From positions 1-64,000 of the forward strand of contig CAJQUW010016951.1 in NCBI GenBank assembly GCA_907163375.1: a stretch of 64,000 nt of DNA. The letters run 5' to 3'. Below are positions 47,768-58,442 of this stretch, piece after piece; positions within the stretch are counted from its first letter, which is position 1, and each line of letters starts with the position of its first letter. The notes beneath the pieces are model-generated. The model had not been told where the DNA came from, did no database searches, and saw only the letters and a program-made list of their open reading frames with translations. A program made the position numbers and the translations under genes. This DNA is from Prostheceraeus crozeri. Taxonomy: Eukaryota; Platyhelminthes; Polycladida; Euryleptidae.

Positions 47768-48281
47768 AGAGGGGGGGGGAGGTCAGTGAAATTTGATGAA
47801 AAATGTTTTGGTGACGGTCACAGGTCGAAATTCCACACTTTGGAAAATTTTCAAAATTTTACCCATACAAAGCCACTCTGACACTTAGGATTTTTTCAGG
47901 TGAGCGAGCTCCGACCTAAAATCTTGTAACAGCTCTAACTTTTGAACGGCTGGTCCGATTGACTCGCAACAAAAAATGTCGTCGAGCAGTTTTTTCTCCT
48001 CTTTCAAACGAGTAGCCTTAAGACAAAGTCCGTTCACTAGAACCAAAGTTAGAAGATTGCTGTCGGGGGGGGGGGGTCAGTGAAATTTGATGAAAAATGT
48101 TTTGGTGACGGTCCCAGGTCGAAATTCCACACTTTGGAAAATTTTCAAAATTTTACCCATACAAAGCCACTCTGACACAGGATTTTTTCAGGTGAGCTAC
48201 GACAGTCCACCCTCCCAACCTGGCCGGCACACCACACCAACCTAGACACCACATCACCGCGCGCTATACGACGGTCGGCCA
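47768..48281. repeat. Polinton A right subterminal repeats and truncated TIR, copy 1
   Basis: Two copies (47768-47908 and 48063-48197) of the inner TIR sequence, each after a run of G, are separated by ~150 bases. The second copy runs on into the TIR but stops at 48281, where the duplication junction lies. The full right TIR occurs only at 58443-58769. Confidence 0.85.
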
Positions 48282-48671
48282 AAGAAGATATTCAAGCTGA
48301 AATATTTCAAACAATAATCTGTGAGAGTAATTTAAGTGATGATGATGACACGTGGGAATAATAATTTTTTTATTACATCTAAAAATTTTATAACATCTAA
48401 GAAATTTATAACATCTAAAAAATTTATAACACATCTAAAAAATTTATAACACATCTAAAAATTTATAACATCTAAAAAATTTATAACACATCGAAAAAAT
48501 TTATAACACATCTAAAAAATTTATAACATCTGAAAAAAATTTATTACAACTAAAAACTTATTACATCTAAAAATTTTATTACAACTAAAAACTTATTACA
48601 TCTAAAAATTTTATTACATATGAAAATATATTTATCGAATATTTTGGTATTTTCTATTAAGTTTTATCATA

Positions 48672-49403
48672 TTAAGTTTCATCATATAATGTTTTATCAA
48701 AAGATAATTTAAATTTTTTTTCACTAACTATTGATTCATCATCATCAGCATCAATTGATTCTTCATCATCATCATAAATTGTTTCTTCATCATCATAAAT
48801 TACACTTTTTGGTATAGGATGCCCTTCCATGATAGGATACCATTTTCTTATTGGAATATCTAATTCTAAATTACATCTTTTATCTGATAATAATATAATA
48901 GAGAAAAATATTGGTCTTTGATCTTTTTTGGAAAATTTAATAACACCACCATAATCTGAATCACTTTTAGTTTTTATTAAGGATGATAAAATTTTAAATT
49001 GATTAGATGTAAATCCTAATTTAAATTTTGTAGACCCGACACATAGTTGTCTAACAGTATCTTCAACTATGCCATCATTATTATTTTCAATTGTAAGAAA
49101 ATGAAATTTAGATAAATTTTTATAATTACTAATATTTTTATAATCTTTTTTACCATTTACACCTTTTTCAGATGTTACAGAATCATCATTATTATCATAA
49201 GATTCTTTAAGATCGGGCAAAGCCCTAGAACCTTCAGTTCGTTTATTATGAATATGATTATGGTCATTGTTAATAGTATAAGGTGTAGTCCACATATAAA
49301 TTTTCTCTTGTTGAGCTAAACCATTTATATAAGATTTTAATAAATTAATATTTAAGTTTGAATATAAACCTATATAAGTATCATCATCATATCTTTGGGG
49401 CAT
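48672..49403 (-). CDS. Acidic-tailed protein of Polinton B, copy 2
   Basis: Protein identical to the copy at 38309-39040, including the in-frame GC-rich palindrome and the acidic tail. The duplication event, not selection, explains the identity. Confidence 0.45.
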   Translation of the reverse strand: MPQRYDDDTYIGLYSNLNINLLKSYINGLAQQEKIYMWTTPYTINNDHNHIHNKRTEGSRALPDLKESYDNNDDSVTSEKGVNGKKDYKNISNYKNLSKFHFLTIENNNDGIVEDTVRQLCVGSTKFKLGFTSNQFKILSSLIKTKSDSDYGGVIKFSKKDQRPIFFSIILLSDKRCNLELDIPIRKWYPIMEGHPIPKSVIYDDEETIYDDDEESIDADDDESIVSEKKFKLSFDKTLYDET

Positions 49404-49480
49404 TTCTAATGTTTCTTGTTTATAAATTGTGTCTCTATAATAAACTTGACATAATAATTCTTCATTATGTTTTTTACTCT

Positions 49481-49672
49481 CTATGTGAATGTTATATTGA
49501 TTTTGTTCATCAACAAATAATCTAATTTTTCTTTGGAAAAAGATTTTAATTTTTTAACTAATTCTTTAATATTGATATAATTAATAATTTTAGTTTCTAT
49601 CCAATCAGTATTACTAATCGGCAAAACTGCTCTAATAAATCCGTAAACATTATTATGTCCTATTATAACCAT
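49481..49672 (-). CDS. Small minus-strand frame, copy 2
   Basis: Identical protein to the frame at 39118-39309, with the same ATG-less open stretch just upstream. Unknown function. Confidence 0.3.
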   Translation of the reverse strand: MVIIGHNNVYGFIRAVLPISNTDWIETKIINYINIKELVKKLKSFSKEKLDYLLMNKINITFT

Positions 49673-50011
49673 ATTTTCTTTATTTAATTCAACATAAGCT
49701 ACATCATTATATTTACTTACTTACAATCTCCATAAATTTAATAAATGGATCACCTGGAAATAAACAATAATTAGTTTCTATAGAAGGTAAACCTTTAGTC
49801 TGTTCTCTAAATATTTCGGCTTGTAATTCAAACAAAAGATTAACATCTATACATGGATTATTATTATTATCAAAACATTTATTTTCAAATCCCGTTGATC
49901 TCGTCGAATAAGAAGAACAGGATGATGCGGGCGAATATAATTTTTTTAAATTTGGATTTTCAATTTTTTTATTTTTATTAGAAAAAATTTTACTTTTTTA
50001 TTGTTTTAAAA

Positions 50012-50899
50012 ATGATGTTACCAAATGTTGGTGGAGGTGCATATATCCCGAATAATCGTGAATTAGAAATAGAGATAGAAAATTATATCATGAAAACTGG
50101 AGACGTTTTATCTGGTCCATTGCATCTTTCTATTCTTCCGCAACAAAATACAGAGTTAACAAATAAACAATATGTTGATACACAAATCAATGATTTAAAA
50201 GAAAAATATATAAACGATGTTTTGGTTCCACTGATGAATGAATTGAAGTTGCTTAAACTTAATGACAAATCATTAAACGAAAAATTATTAAAACTTGATA
50301 AAAAGGATAGAGAGCTAGAAGCAGATATAGCAAAACTTTTTAAAAAGATTTCAGAACAATCAAAAATTTTAATATTACTTTCTATAAATTTAAAATCTGC
50401 AGTCATTAAAAATAAACATCAGATAAAAATGTTAAAAGAACAATTAGAAGATGAAATAGAAAAACTACCTGAAAGAATTAAAAAAAATTTAAAGCAGTTA
50501 CAAACTACATTCCAAAAAAGTGTTGATGAATTAAGTTCTAAAATTACTCAACAAATGAAAAAGATGAATAGAATAATAAATGAAGTAAACTCACTTAATG
50601 AAAAAGTTGATAAAATGAAAACTCTTAAAATCAATTTAGAAAATGAATTAAAGAAAAATTTACAAGAAAACTCTAAAGAAAATAAAGAACAATTAGATTC
50701 TGTTAAAAGACAATTAGATGTTCTTAAAATTAAGTTAAATGCACTGAAAACGGCATTGAAGATTAATCAGCAGAAAATGCAAGTTAATAGAAAAGAAATT
50801 AAAGTACATCACACGCTGCTTGACGCAATAGATAAAGTGCAACAGTCAATTAATAAAGTTATCTCGAAGTTGTTGTCCATTCACAAACGTAAATCTTGA
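50012..50899 (+). CDS. Fibre-like coiled-coil protein, copy 2
   Basis: Identical to the protein of 39652-40539: anchor-like N-terminus, one fibre-type GPLHL...KQYVD repeat and a long coiled coil. The leader just upstream is one of the few places where the two copies differ, by a few bases. Confidence 0.6.
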   Translation: MMLPNVGGGAYIPNNRELEIEIENYIMKTGDVLSGPLHLSILPQQNTELTNKQYVDTQINDLKEKYINDVLVPLMNELKLLKLNDKSLNEKLLKLDKKDRELEADIAKLFKKISEQSKILILLSINLKSAVIKNKHQIKMLKEQLEDEIEKLPERIKKNLKQLQTTFQKSVDELSSKITQQMKKMNRIINEVNSLNEKVDKMKTLKINLENELKKNLQENSKENKEQLDSVKRQLDVLKIKLNALKTALKINQQKMQVNRKEIKVHHTLLDAIDKVQQSINKVISKLLSIHKRKS

Positions 50900-51003
50900 T
50901 CGGAGCGAAGCTCCTCAGGTTACTAGCCGATCGGACCAAAGGTCCTCAGGTTACTAACCAATCGTAAATATTTTTTCTCAAAAGTCAAATTTAATCCTAA
51001 AAA

Positions 51004-51543
51004 ATGCCTATAATTTATAAACACAATCTTAAACATTTTGCTTCAAATCAAAAAATTGCTCATGAACCACGTATGAATCCTGTTTATCATTATGATAATA
51101 GAGAAACAGTCGGAACACAAAAGTTCCTAGGCACCGCAGGTGCCGTTCACACGGAAGGAGCTGGGATCTTCTCTGGTATTGGTAGTATCGTTAACTTAAT
51201 TAAAAATAATAAAGATTTGATTACATCTGCTGCAAAAGGAGCAGCTGCTATAGGTAGTACAGCTAATGCAATATCAAATGCTGTCAAGTCTCAAAACGAA
51301 TTAAAACAACTAGAAGCTATTCGCAAACTTAGGAATGATTCCGAAGAACTAAAAAATTTAAAAAAACTTTCAGAGGAAACAAAAAACAAAATTGCTAACA
51401 TAGCTGTTGGGGAAACCTTGAGGAGCGGAGTTCCGTCTGATAGTAAACATAAGAAGAAATCAGGCGTAGCCATAAAACGTTCAATTGAACCTACGGTTCG
51501 TTCAATTGAAGAAATAAGAGGTAATGGTCTAGCAAAATTCTAA
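51004..51543 (+). CDS. Protein VI-like virion protein, copy 2
   Basis: Identical to 40644-41183, with the EGAG|IFSG possible cleavage site and amphipathic segment. The GC-rich hairpins in frame are also identical. Confidence 0.55.
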   Translation: MPIIYKHNLKHFASNQKIAHEPRMNPVYHYDNRETVGTQKFLGTAGAVHTEGAGIFSGIGSIVNLIKNNKDLITSAAKGAAAIGSTANAISNAVKSQNELKQLEAIRKLRNDSEELKNLKKLSEETKNKIANIAVGETLRSGVPSDSKHKKKSGVAIKRSIEPTVRSIEEIRGNGLAKF

Positions 51544-51636
51544 AATTATATTTTAGTAAATTGTTTTAGTAATTTTTTTAGTAAAAATTTTTTCTGTGTG
51601 TCAGAAAAACAAAAAGTCAAATTATTTTTTATAAAA

Positions 51637-52971
51637 ATGTCTTCGCTTATCGAAAATAAATTTAGATTAGACGATCCTCCGTTCGTCAGTAATAATCAAA
51701 AAAAGAATGACTATATAAGAATTGCTATGAATCCCGGATCTTCCAGTAGAGTAAATACTGGAGGTAATTTAATTTTTGAAGTTGATAATCAGCAGAGTTA
51801 TATATATTTACCTGATTCGTTTTTACATTGTGAATATTCTTTATATAGTGATGCTAATTTTACAACACCATTACCAGATACCGATAATATTGCACTAGAG
51901 AATAATTTTTTTCCAAGATTATTTACACAAATGCGTTTAGATGTTGCAACTCAAAATATAGAAACAATAAGTGATTCTCCAGGTGTAATTGATACAATGC
52001 TTAGATTTGTAACAATTGGTGAAAATAATAAAAAGTATGAAATCGAAGGTTGGTTTCCTGATACAAATGATGGTATAATTGTTGATGATTTAACTTACGC
52101 TGGAACAGATGCCGCAGGAATTGCGAAAGATGTAGAAAATATTGCAAAACATTTAAATAAAACAAATAATGATGCATATAAAGAAAGACGTGAGTTTAAC
52201 AAGAAAAGTAAGCAAACAGTAAATTGGTCATTGTCTCCATTATTCGGATATTTAGATTATGATAAAATATCATATCAATTAAAATTTAAATTAATAATTC
52301 ATCGTACAGCAAATAATGAATTAATCTTTTTTGGTAAGACTGGAAAAAAAGCATATTTAAAAATTGATAGACTTGAATGGTGGATTAAGCATATTACTCC
52401 TAGTTTAGAGATTGAAACAGCCATTGCAAAAAGATTAAATACTAACAAACCAATTCCAGTAAATTTTCTAAAGCGTACTGCTAGTTCAGTAACTTTTTCC
52501 GAACAAAGATTTAACTGGCATTTTACTAGAACTGAGAATACTCCAAGATATTTATTACTAACTTTTCAAAGAAATAATTCTCCAAGTTTTGATAAGAACA
52601 ATAATCTCTTCCATATTAATACAATTCGAAGTTTACAAGTTTCATTAAATCAAACCCGATATCCAATTGATCCATTAAGATTCGATGATACCAATAATCA
52701 ATTTATGGAAGGATATGATTCTTATCGAAATCTTTGTATAGAATTTGGAGTTGAACCACAATTAACTCCTGGAGATTGGAGACATTTATATCCAATTTTC
52801 TGTTTCGATTTAAGTGCACAATCTGAAGATATTATTAAAAATGGTTGTGATGCAACAATTAATATTGAAAAGAAAGATTCCACAACTTCATTGATGGCTT
52901 ATGGTTTATTGCTAGAAGATGTAAAATATTCTATTGAAATTCTTAATGGAAAGATGACTAGGATAGGTTAA
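51637..52971 (+). CDS. Major capsid protein of Polinton B, copy 2
   Basis: Differs from copy 1 (41277-42611) by one conservative residue (Ile/Val) in ~444. Start taken at the same aaaaATG. The frame is open throughout. Confidence 0.75.
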   Translation: MSSLIENKFRLDDPPFVSNNQKKNDYIRIAMNPGSSSRVNTGGNLIFEVDNQQSYIYLPDSFLHCEYSLYSDANFTTPLPDTDNIALENNFFPRLFTQMRLDVATQNIETISDSPGVIDTMLRFVTIGENNKKYEIEGWFPDTNDGIIVDDLTYAGTDAAGIAKDVENIAKHLNKTNNDAYKERREFNKKSKQTVNWSLSPLFGYLDYDKISYQLKFKLIIHRTANNELIFFGKTGKKAYLKIDRLEWWIKHITPSLEIETAIAKRLNTNKPIPVNFLKRTASSVTFSEQRFNWHFTRTENTPRYLLLTFQRNNSPSFDKNNNLFHINTIRSLQVSLNQTRYPIDPLRFDDTNNQFMEGYDSYRNLCIEFGVEPQLTPGDWRHLYPIFCFDLSAQSEDIIKNGCDATINIEKKDSTTSLMAYGLLLEDVKYSIEILNGKMTRIG

Positions 52972-53158
52972 AGCCCAAGACTTAGTCGATTAATTAATTT
53001 TTTTCATAACTAGAATAGATTAAAATTTTTGTTAACTTAAAAATTCTTAACTTAAAAATTTTTTCATAACTAGAATAGATTAAAAAAATTCTTAAGTTAA
53101 AATTTTTTCATAACTAGAATAGATTTAAATTTTTGATAACTTAATTTTTTTATTAAAA

Positions 53159-53644
53159 ATGTCGCAAGCGAAAAGTAATATTAATAATAAAACTGTTGAA
53201 TTAAAATTACGTAATATTGTTGACAAAAATACCCCTAAAACTATTACTATTAATAAAAAAAAGTATTACATAAGTAAACCAATGATAGAGAATAATCAAT
53301 TACAAGAAGAAAAGAATGGCGGGATTCTCCCATTAATTCCACTAATAATAGGAGGCATAGCTGCAGCAGGAAGTGTTGCAGGTGGGACAGCTGGTATTGT
53401 CCAAGCAGTAAATACAAATAAATCAGAGAAAGCAGCATTAGAAGAACAAAAACGACATATTAGAGAGTTAGAGAAAGTTGCTAGGGGTGAAGGAGTAGTA
53501 GATAATTTTATTAGTAAATTAAAATTAGTTGATGAAGGAAAACGAGTTCTTAAAAATATTCTCCACAATGTTGATGATTTAATTGAAATTAAAGAAACTA
53601 AAGATGGTTCTGGAATATATCTAAGTCCTAGTATGATAAGGTAA
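53159..53644 (+). CDS. GG-site membrane-active protein, copy 2
   Basis: Same protein as 42799-43284 with one Ile/Asn difference just before the EEKNGG site. Both copies keep the hydrophobic Gly/Ala segment. Confidence 0.6.
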   Translation: MSQAKSNINNKTVELKLRNIVDKNTPKTITINKKKYYISKPMIENNQLQEEKNGGILPLIPLIIGGIAAAGSVAGGTAGIVQAVNTNKSEKAALEEQKRHIRELEKVARGEGVVDNFISKLKLVDEGKRVLKNILHNVDDLIEIKETKDGSGIYLSPSMIR

Positions 53645-53724
53645 AACATTTATTTTATCTTTTAAAATGAATTCTACAAAATTCCGAAAATTTAATTAAA
53701 TTAAAAATTTCTAATTTAGATTTA

Positions 53725-54891
53725 TTGAATTATCTATTAAACAAAAATAAAAACTCAAACTGTCAGCATATTGGTGGTGACAAGAACAAAGTTCCATACC
53801 ACTTCGGTGGTGATATACAAAAAACATTAGAAAATTTTCCTGGATTTATTTGGAGTAAATATTCGAAAGAAAAACATCTTCCTGGTCATTCATATACTGG
53901 TCCAGGAACTCGATTAGATATAAGACTAGATGAGAATAATAATCCGAAACCAGGTGAAGAACCAATAAATAGAGTAGATGCCGCAGCTTACAGGCATGAT
54001 TTAGCTTATCGAAATCATGATCTAAGTTCTCGACATGCAGCTGATAAGAAGATGATTCAAGAATTAGATAATATTCAAAATCCTACATTTAGAGAAAAAA
54101 TTGAAAGGATGTTTGTTAAGAAAGCTTTACAAGCTAAAATATTATTCGGTCAGGGTTTAAATGAAACGACAGCAAAGCTGTCTGAGAGCAACGCTCGAAC
54201 CTACGCGTCTGAAATGTCGAATGACCTAGGACGCTATGCGTCCGAAATTCACAAGGAATACAGAAGGCCTAAATATTTATTGAAAGTAAAAGTATTTAAT
54301 AAAGATGATATTTGGAGTGCTGATCTTATTCATATGCCGAATGAAAGAGGTTCTAAGTACGCATTGACCGTTGTAGATTTATATACTAGATATGCTTGGG
54401 TGAAACCATTAAAAAATAAAAGTTGTTTAACAGTTAAATATGCGTTTGAAGAAATCTTTAAAGAAAGTAAGAGAAAGCCAAAAAAATTGTTTGTTGATAA
54501 AGGGTCGGAATTTTATAACAGAAACGTTCAGCCACTATTTGAAACTGTTTATTCAACTGAAAATGCAGGGAAGGCCGTAGTGATAGAAAGATTCAATCGG
54601 ACGTTAAAAAATAAATTATTCAAGAAATTTACTGAGCAAAGAAATCAGAAATGGTTGAAGATATTACCAGGAATTGTAGAAGAGTACAATAATAAAGTTC
54701 ATTCTGGTATTGAAGAAACTCCAAAGAATGCTTCTGACGACCCTGATCTAGTACGAAAGAAAATATTCGAAAATAATTATTCGAATGAGAGTAATCCGAA
54801 TTTGCAGAAACTTAAGCCGAAATTTAAAATTGGAGATAGAGTTAGAATATTTAAATATAAGAACAAATTTGAAAAGGGCTTCGTCGGATAG
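53725..54891 (+). CDS. Phospholipase A2-integrase frame, copy 2
   Basis: Identical at the protein level to 43365-44531. PLA2 motif RVDAAAYRHDLAY, palindrome-encoded linker, then the integrase core. Like copy 1 it does not look whole. Confidence 0.72.
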   Translation: MNYLLNKNKNSNCQHIGGDKNKVPYHFGGDIQKTLENFPGFIWSKYSKEKHLPGHSYTGPGTRLDIRLDENNNPKPGEEPINRVDAAAYRHDLAYRNHDLSSRHAADKKMIQELDNIQNPTFREKIERMFVKKALQAKILFGQGLNETTAKLSESNARTYASEMSNDLGRYASEIHKEYRRPKYLLKVKVFNKDDIWSADLIHMPNERGSKYALTVVDLYTRYAWVKPLKNKSCLTVKYAFEEIFKESKRKPKKLFVDKGSEFYNRNVQPLFETVYSTENAGKAVVIERFNRTLKNKLFKKFTEQRNQKWLKILPGIVEEYNNKVHSGIEETPKNASDDPDLVRKKIFENNYSNESNPNLQKLKPKFKIGDRVRIFKYKNKFEKGFVG

Positions 54892-55057
54892 TGGACGAAA
54901 GAGATATTTGAAATTTGTAAAATAAATCAAAGTTATCCGTTTACTTATGAAATTAAAGATTTAGATAATGAGGATATCAGAGGCCGTTTTTATCAAAATG
55001 AATTACAACGAACTGATTTTTAATTATCATTATTATTATTAGGCGTAACCATAGAAC

Positions 55058-55480
55058 CTACGGTTCGTTCAATTCTAACATAATATCAAGAAATGGCACT
55101 CCTTTTTGCAATTTAAATAAAACATAAAGACATAATTGACCACAATAAGTTGTTCCCAGTTTTTGAATTTGAAATGTATTATAAATTCCATTGCCAAGTA
55201 TTTCTCTTACTTCATTCGTAGGTGGAAGCCCGTATGAGTCAAAATAATAATTATCTCCGTTTTTACTAAAGATACCTGCTGACCAATGTACGCCGTTTTG
55301 GTCTGAAGTGTGAAGATTCGTTATGAAATTTACAGTTGGCCTATTTTTGATCAATTGTAATTCGTCTCTCATTAGGACATGAAAATTCTTTATTCCCAAT
55401 TGATGTGCGATTTTCTTTAGATCAAAATTCGTTGTTGTGTCTGTTCCATATAATTTAAAAAACTCGATCAGGTCAGTCAT
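55058..55480 (-). CDS. Adenain-like protease of Polinton B, copy 2
   Basis: Identical to 44698-45120, with the H-D-C triad in the same places. The preceding 97-bp tandem repeat is duplicated with it (55481-55690). Confidence 0.8.
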   Translation of the reverse strand: MTDLIEFFKLYGTDTTTNFDLKKIAHQLGIKNFHVLMRDELQLIKNRPTVNFITNLHTSDQNGVHWSAGIFSKNGDNYYFDSYGLPPTNEVREILGNGIYNTFQIQKLGTTYCGQLCLYVLFKLQKGVPFLDIMLELNEP

Positions 55481-55692
55481 TTTAAATGAAACAAAAATCC
55501 AATTTGAAAATGTCATTTTTCAGTCTCCACGCAAATAAGTTGCAATAAATGTTACTACTTGTTACTTATGAAGTAGAGTCCAACATTTAGATGAAAACAG
55601 AAATCCAATTTGAAAATGGCATTGTCATTTTTCAGTCTCCACGCAAACAAGTTGCAATAAATGTTACTACTTGTTACTTATGAAGTAGAATT

Positions 55693-55986
55693 TCACGTTT
55701 GCAAGTCTTCTAATTCCTGCGTGAGTCCAGTATGTTGCGCATGTTGTTGTTCAGTTTGCTGCACATTGGGTGAATCAAATATGGATTCTGCTATTCTTTG
55801 CTGTTCCTCCTCTTTTTCACGATCAACATAATCTTCAAGATGAGCGAAATTCTTCATCACAAAGTAAATTGATAGAGAAGAATTGGCTAAGTTTGGATAG
55901 TTCTTTGATAATTTGAATAATTTGATCAGTAATGTCACATATGAGCGTGAAAACTTTATTTTGTGGGTCTCATTTAACTCTTTCAC
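55693..55986 (-). CDS. Unknown helical protein, copy 2
   Basis: Identical to 45333-45626. Overlaps its upstream partner by 17 bases, as in copy 1. Confidence 0.4.
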   Translation of the reverse strand: MKELNETHKIKFSRSYVTLLIKLFKLSKNYPNLANSSLSIYFVMKNFAHLEDYVDREKEEEQQRIAESIFDSPNVQQTEQQHAQHTGLTQELEDLQT

Positions 55987-56386
55987 GAATTTTTGTATAA
56001 TTCATATTAGACAATAACTTCAGTCGCTGAAGCACTTCTCCTTGTAAAACATAGCAGCGTAGAAGATTCCGATGTGTAATTTTCTCAAAACCAATGAGTT
56101 TATTCAATGAAGAGATGCACGATGATGTACTTATAATATCCTTTTTCTCGAGAAATACAGGTAAATTGCTGCTGTCACCATCCTTGAATGAATCTCGGAT
56201 TATTTCAAACACTTCTCTCTTTTTATCTTCTTCGTTTCCACTCGTCTTCTGTTTTTTTCTTAGTGATTCAAGAATAAATTTTGTTGATATCGTTATGAAG
56301 AAATCAAGATGGTCTGGTGAAATAAGAGGCACAACTTGATCCACGAAGCAACAAAATTCTCTCTCTATTTTGCTGACGGAAGACAT
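55970..56386 (-). CDS. Unknown helical protein upstream, copy 2
   Basis: Identical to 45610-46026, the inward-facing minus-strand unit beside the right TIR of Polinton B. Confidence 0.4.
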   Translation of the reverse strand: MSSVSKIEREFCCFVDQVVPLISPDHLDFFITISTKFILESLRKKQKTSGNEEDKKREVFEIIRDSFKDGDSSNLPVFLEKKDIISTSSCISSLNKLIGFEKITHRNLLRCYVLQGEVLQRLKLLSNMNYTKIRERVK

Positions 56387-56524
56387 TGCAAATGAGAACT
56401 TTGCTTTCTAGCGCACACGGAGCAATGACAGGAGAGAGAGAAGTGAAAACAACTGCCAGATGCTTTGGCGTCATGTGGTTGTGCTGACGTGATAGAAGTA
56501 AAACAACTTCCCTAACGTACAACT

Positions 56525-57395
56525 AAAATCTAATTGTATCACAAAGCTGTAGCAACTACTGGAATTGTAAGAACGCCAGATGAAATGACAATAGTGAGAG
56601 CGCCTAAAGAAATTGTTAAACATGCTCCAACGCCTTGTGTCACATTCTTAATTTACTATAATGTTCTAATCTAAGTAATAATTGAGATTCCTTATCTTTC
56701 ATATAACGTACTCTATCTTTGTGTTTTGCAATATCCATTTCATATGATAATGAAGGATATATTCTTGCGGTTTCTTCCATTTCTGAAGTTCCTTCCATTT
56801 TTAAAGAAATATTTTTAGTCACATGATATATTTTGAAAACCTGAAAGATGGATAAAATTCATGAATTTGAAATTCTTAACTTTTATGATTTTCGGTGTCC
56901 TGGAACGGTCATGATTTAAGCAATGAAAAATGTCATAATCACAAATTTGAGATTCTTAACTTTTATGATCTTCGGTGTCCTGGAACGGTCATGATTTTGG
57001 GAGTAAAAATTGTAATTCTCAAATTTTGAGATTCTCAACTTTTATGATTTTCGGTGTCCTGGAACGGTCATGATTTTAAGGGTGAAAATTGTAATTCACA
57101 AATTTTGAAATTCTCAACTTTTATGATTTCTTCGGTGTCCTGGAACGGTCATGATTTTAAGGGTGAAAATTGTAATTCTCAAATTTTGAGATTTTTAAAA
57201 ATTTGAAAAATTGGGTATTTTTAAAAACGCTTAAATTTCGCCTTTCGGCCACGTGAAATTTGAAGTCTACCTAAATTTTTGAAATTTTTGAAATTTTGAT
57301 TTTTTGAAAAACCCGCAAAAGTGTGACATCCGGCGCAAGCGAAGCGAAGCAAAGCGAAGCGAAGCGTCGCGCCGGATGTCACACTATATACTACT
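56525..57395. repeat. Polinton B right end, copy 2
   Basis: Second copy of the extended TIR with the four ~90-base units (56865-57185) and mirrored membrane-gene fragment. GATCAG follows at 57396-57401, as at 47036. Confidence 0.8.
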
Positions 57396-57401
57396 GATCA
57401 G

Positions 57402-57714
57402 TATGTAGTCCCCATACTGATTGTGCATTATCTTGACATCCGTGGAAGGGAGCATTCCCGTTTGTAGTACTACGCTATGATCGTCATAACGCAAGACTTG
57501 TTTAAATTTACGCTGTAGCGGTGTAGGATTATGTACCTTGGTTGTTTCTTCCACTGGCCTCAGTTGTAGATGATCTGATCGTAGCGAACCTTGTAACGTT
57601 TGACCACCATTTTGTCCTACTAGTGCAGCAGATGGAGTAGATGTCTGAAAATGGAAAAGATTGTATTAAGTTTACGTTCAAGGGAAGAGAGGGAGGAAAG
57701 TAGCGACTTACCAT
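57402..57714 (-). CDS. Right-arm Polinton A gene, 5' part, duplicate
   Basis: Same ATG-only exon (57714-57712), 67-base intron (57645-57711) and open second exon as at 47042-47354. It abuts the second copy of B's right end, so it has no 3' part in this location. Confidence 0.5.
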
Positions 57715-57818
57715 TTTAGTTGGATAATAGAACAGGGAACTAGAGAGAGAGAGAAAATGTGCGTCCGTCACTCGTGTGATTCAACGATGGAATGATTCTC
57801 ACTGTGCAAGGCTCGCTA

Positions 57819-57826
57819 TTTATATA
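57819..57826 (-). promoter_or_regulatory. TATATAAA box, duplicate
   Basis: Second copy of the box at 47459-47466, carried by the tandem duplication. Confidence 0.55.
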
Positions 57827-58127
57827 GAAATGCTTGATTCTCATTGGATGATGATCCTCATTGGACAATAACATCAAGCTGATTCCAAATCTGGTCTCCG
57901 TTTACCAATCCGATCCTTCATTCGCACGCTGGAGCTGTTTCTTGGGAAATTCTAACTCTGTCGTTTTTCGTCAATCTCCCAAAATCTTAAATGGCGTCTC
58001 ACTGCTAAACGAAGACAGATATGAGCAAGCCGATTCTTTCAGTGAATTTGTCTCACTCTTAGCTTTCAAACGAGCTATTGCACGACAAAATCCGTCCACT
58101 AGAAGCCAAGATTGAAGCTAGCTGTCC

Positions 58128-58442
58128 AGAGGGGGGGGGAGGTCAGTGAAATTTGATGAAAAATGTTTTGGTGACGGTCACAGGTCGAAATTCCACACTT
58201 TGGAAAATTTTCAAAATTTTACCCATACAAAGCCACTCTGACACTTAGGATTTTTTCAGGTGAGCGAGCTCCGACCTAAAATCTTGTAACAGCTCTAACT
58301 TTTGAACGGCTGGTCCGATTGACTCGCAACAAAAAATGTCGTCGAGCAGTTTTTTCTCCTCTTTCAAACGAGTAGCCTTAAGACAAAGTCCGTTCACTAG
58401 AACCAAAGTTAGAAGATTGCTGTCGGGGGGGGGGGTCAGTGA
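58128..58442. repeat. Polinton A right subterminal repeat, copy 2
   Basis: Holds another copy (58128-58268) of the inner TIR sequence after a G run, then ~150 bases leading to the G run next to the true right TIR. No coding content. Confidence 0.8.

Larger units (their letters stand above)
37920..48281. repeat. 10.36-kb tandem duplication, copy 1
   Basis: This segment, from the last codons of Polinton B PolB to within the right TIR of Polinton A, is repeated directly as 48283-58640. The copies have fewer than about ten differences by eye, mainly in homopolymer and AT-rich runs. The junction has no homology beyond a base or two, with a single extra base at 48282. This points to end joining or template switching, or to an assembly error. 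Confidence 0.9.
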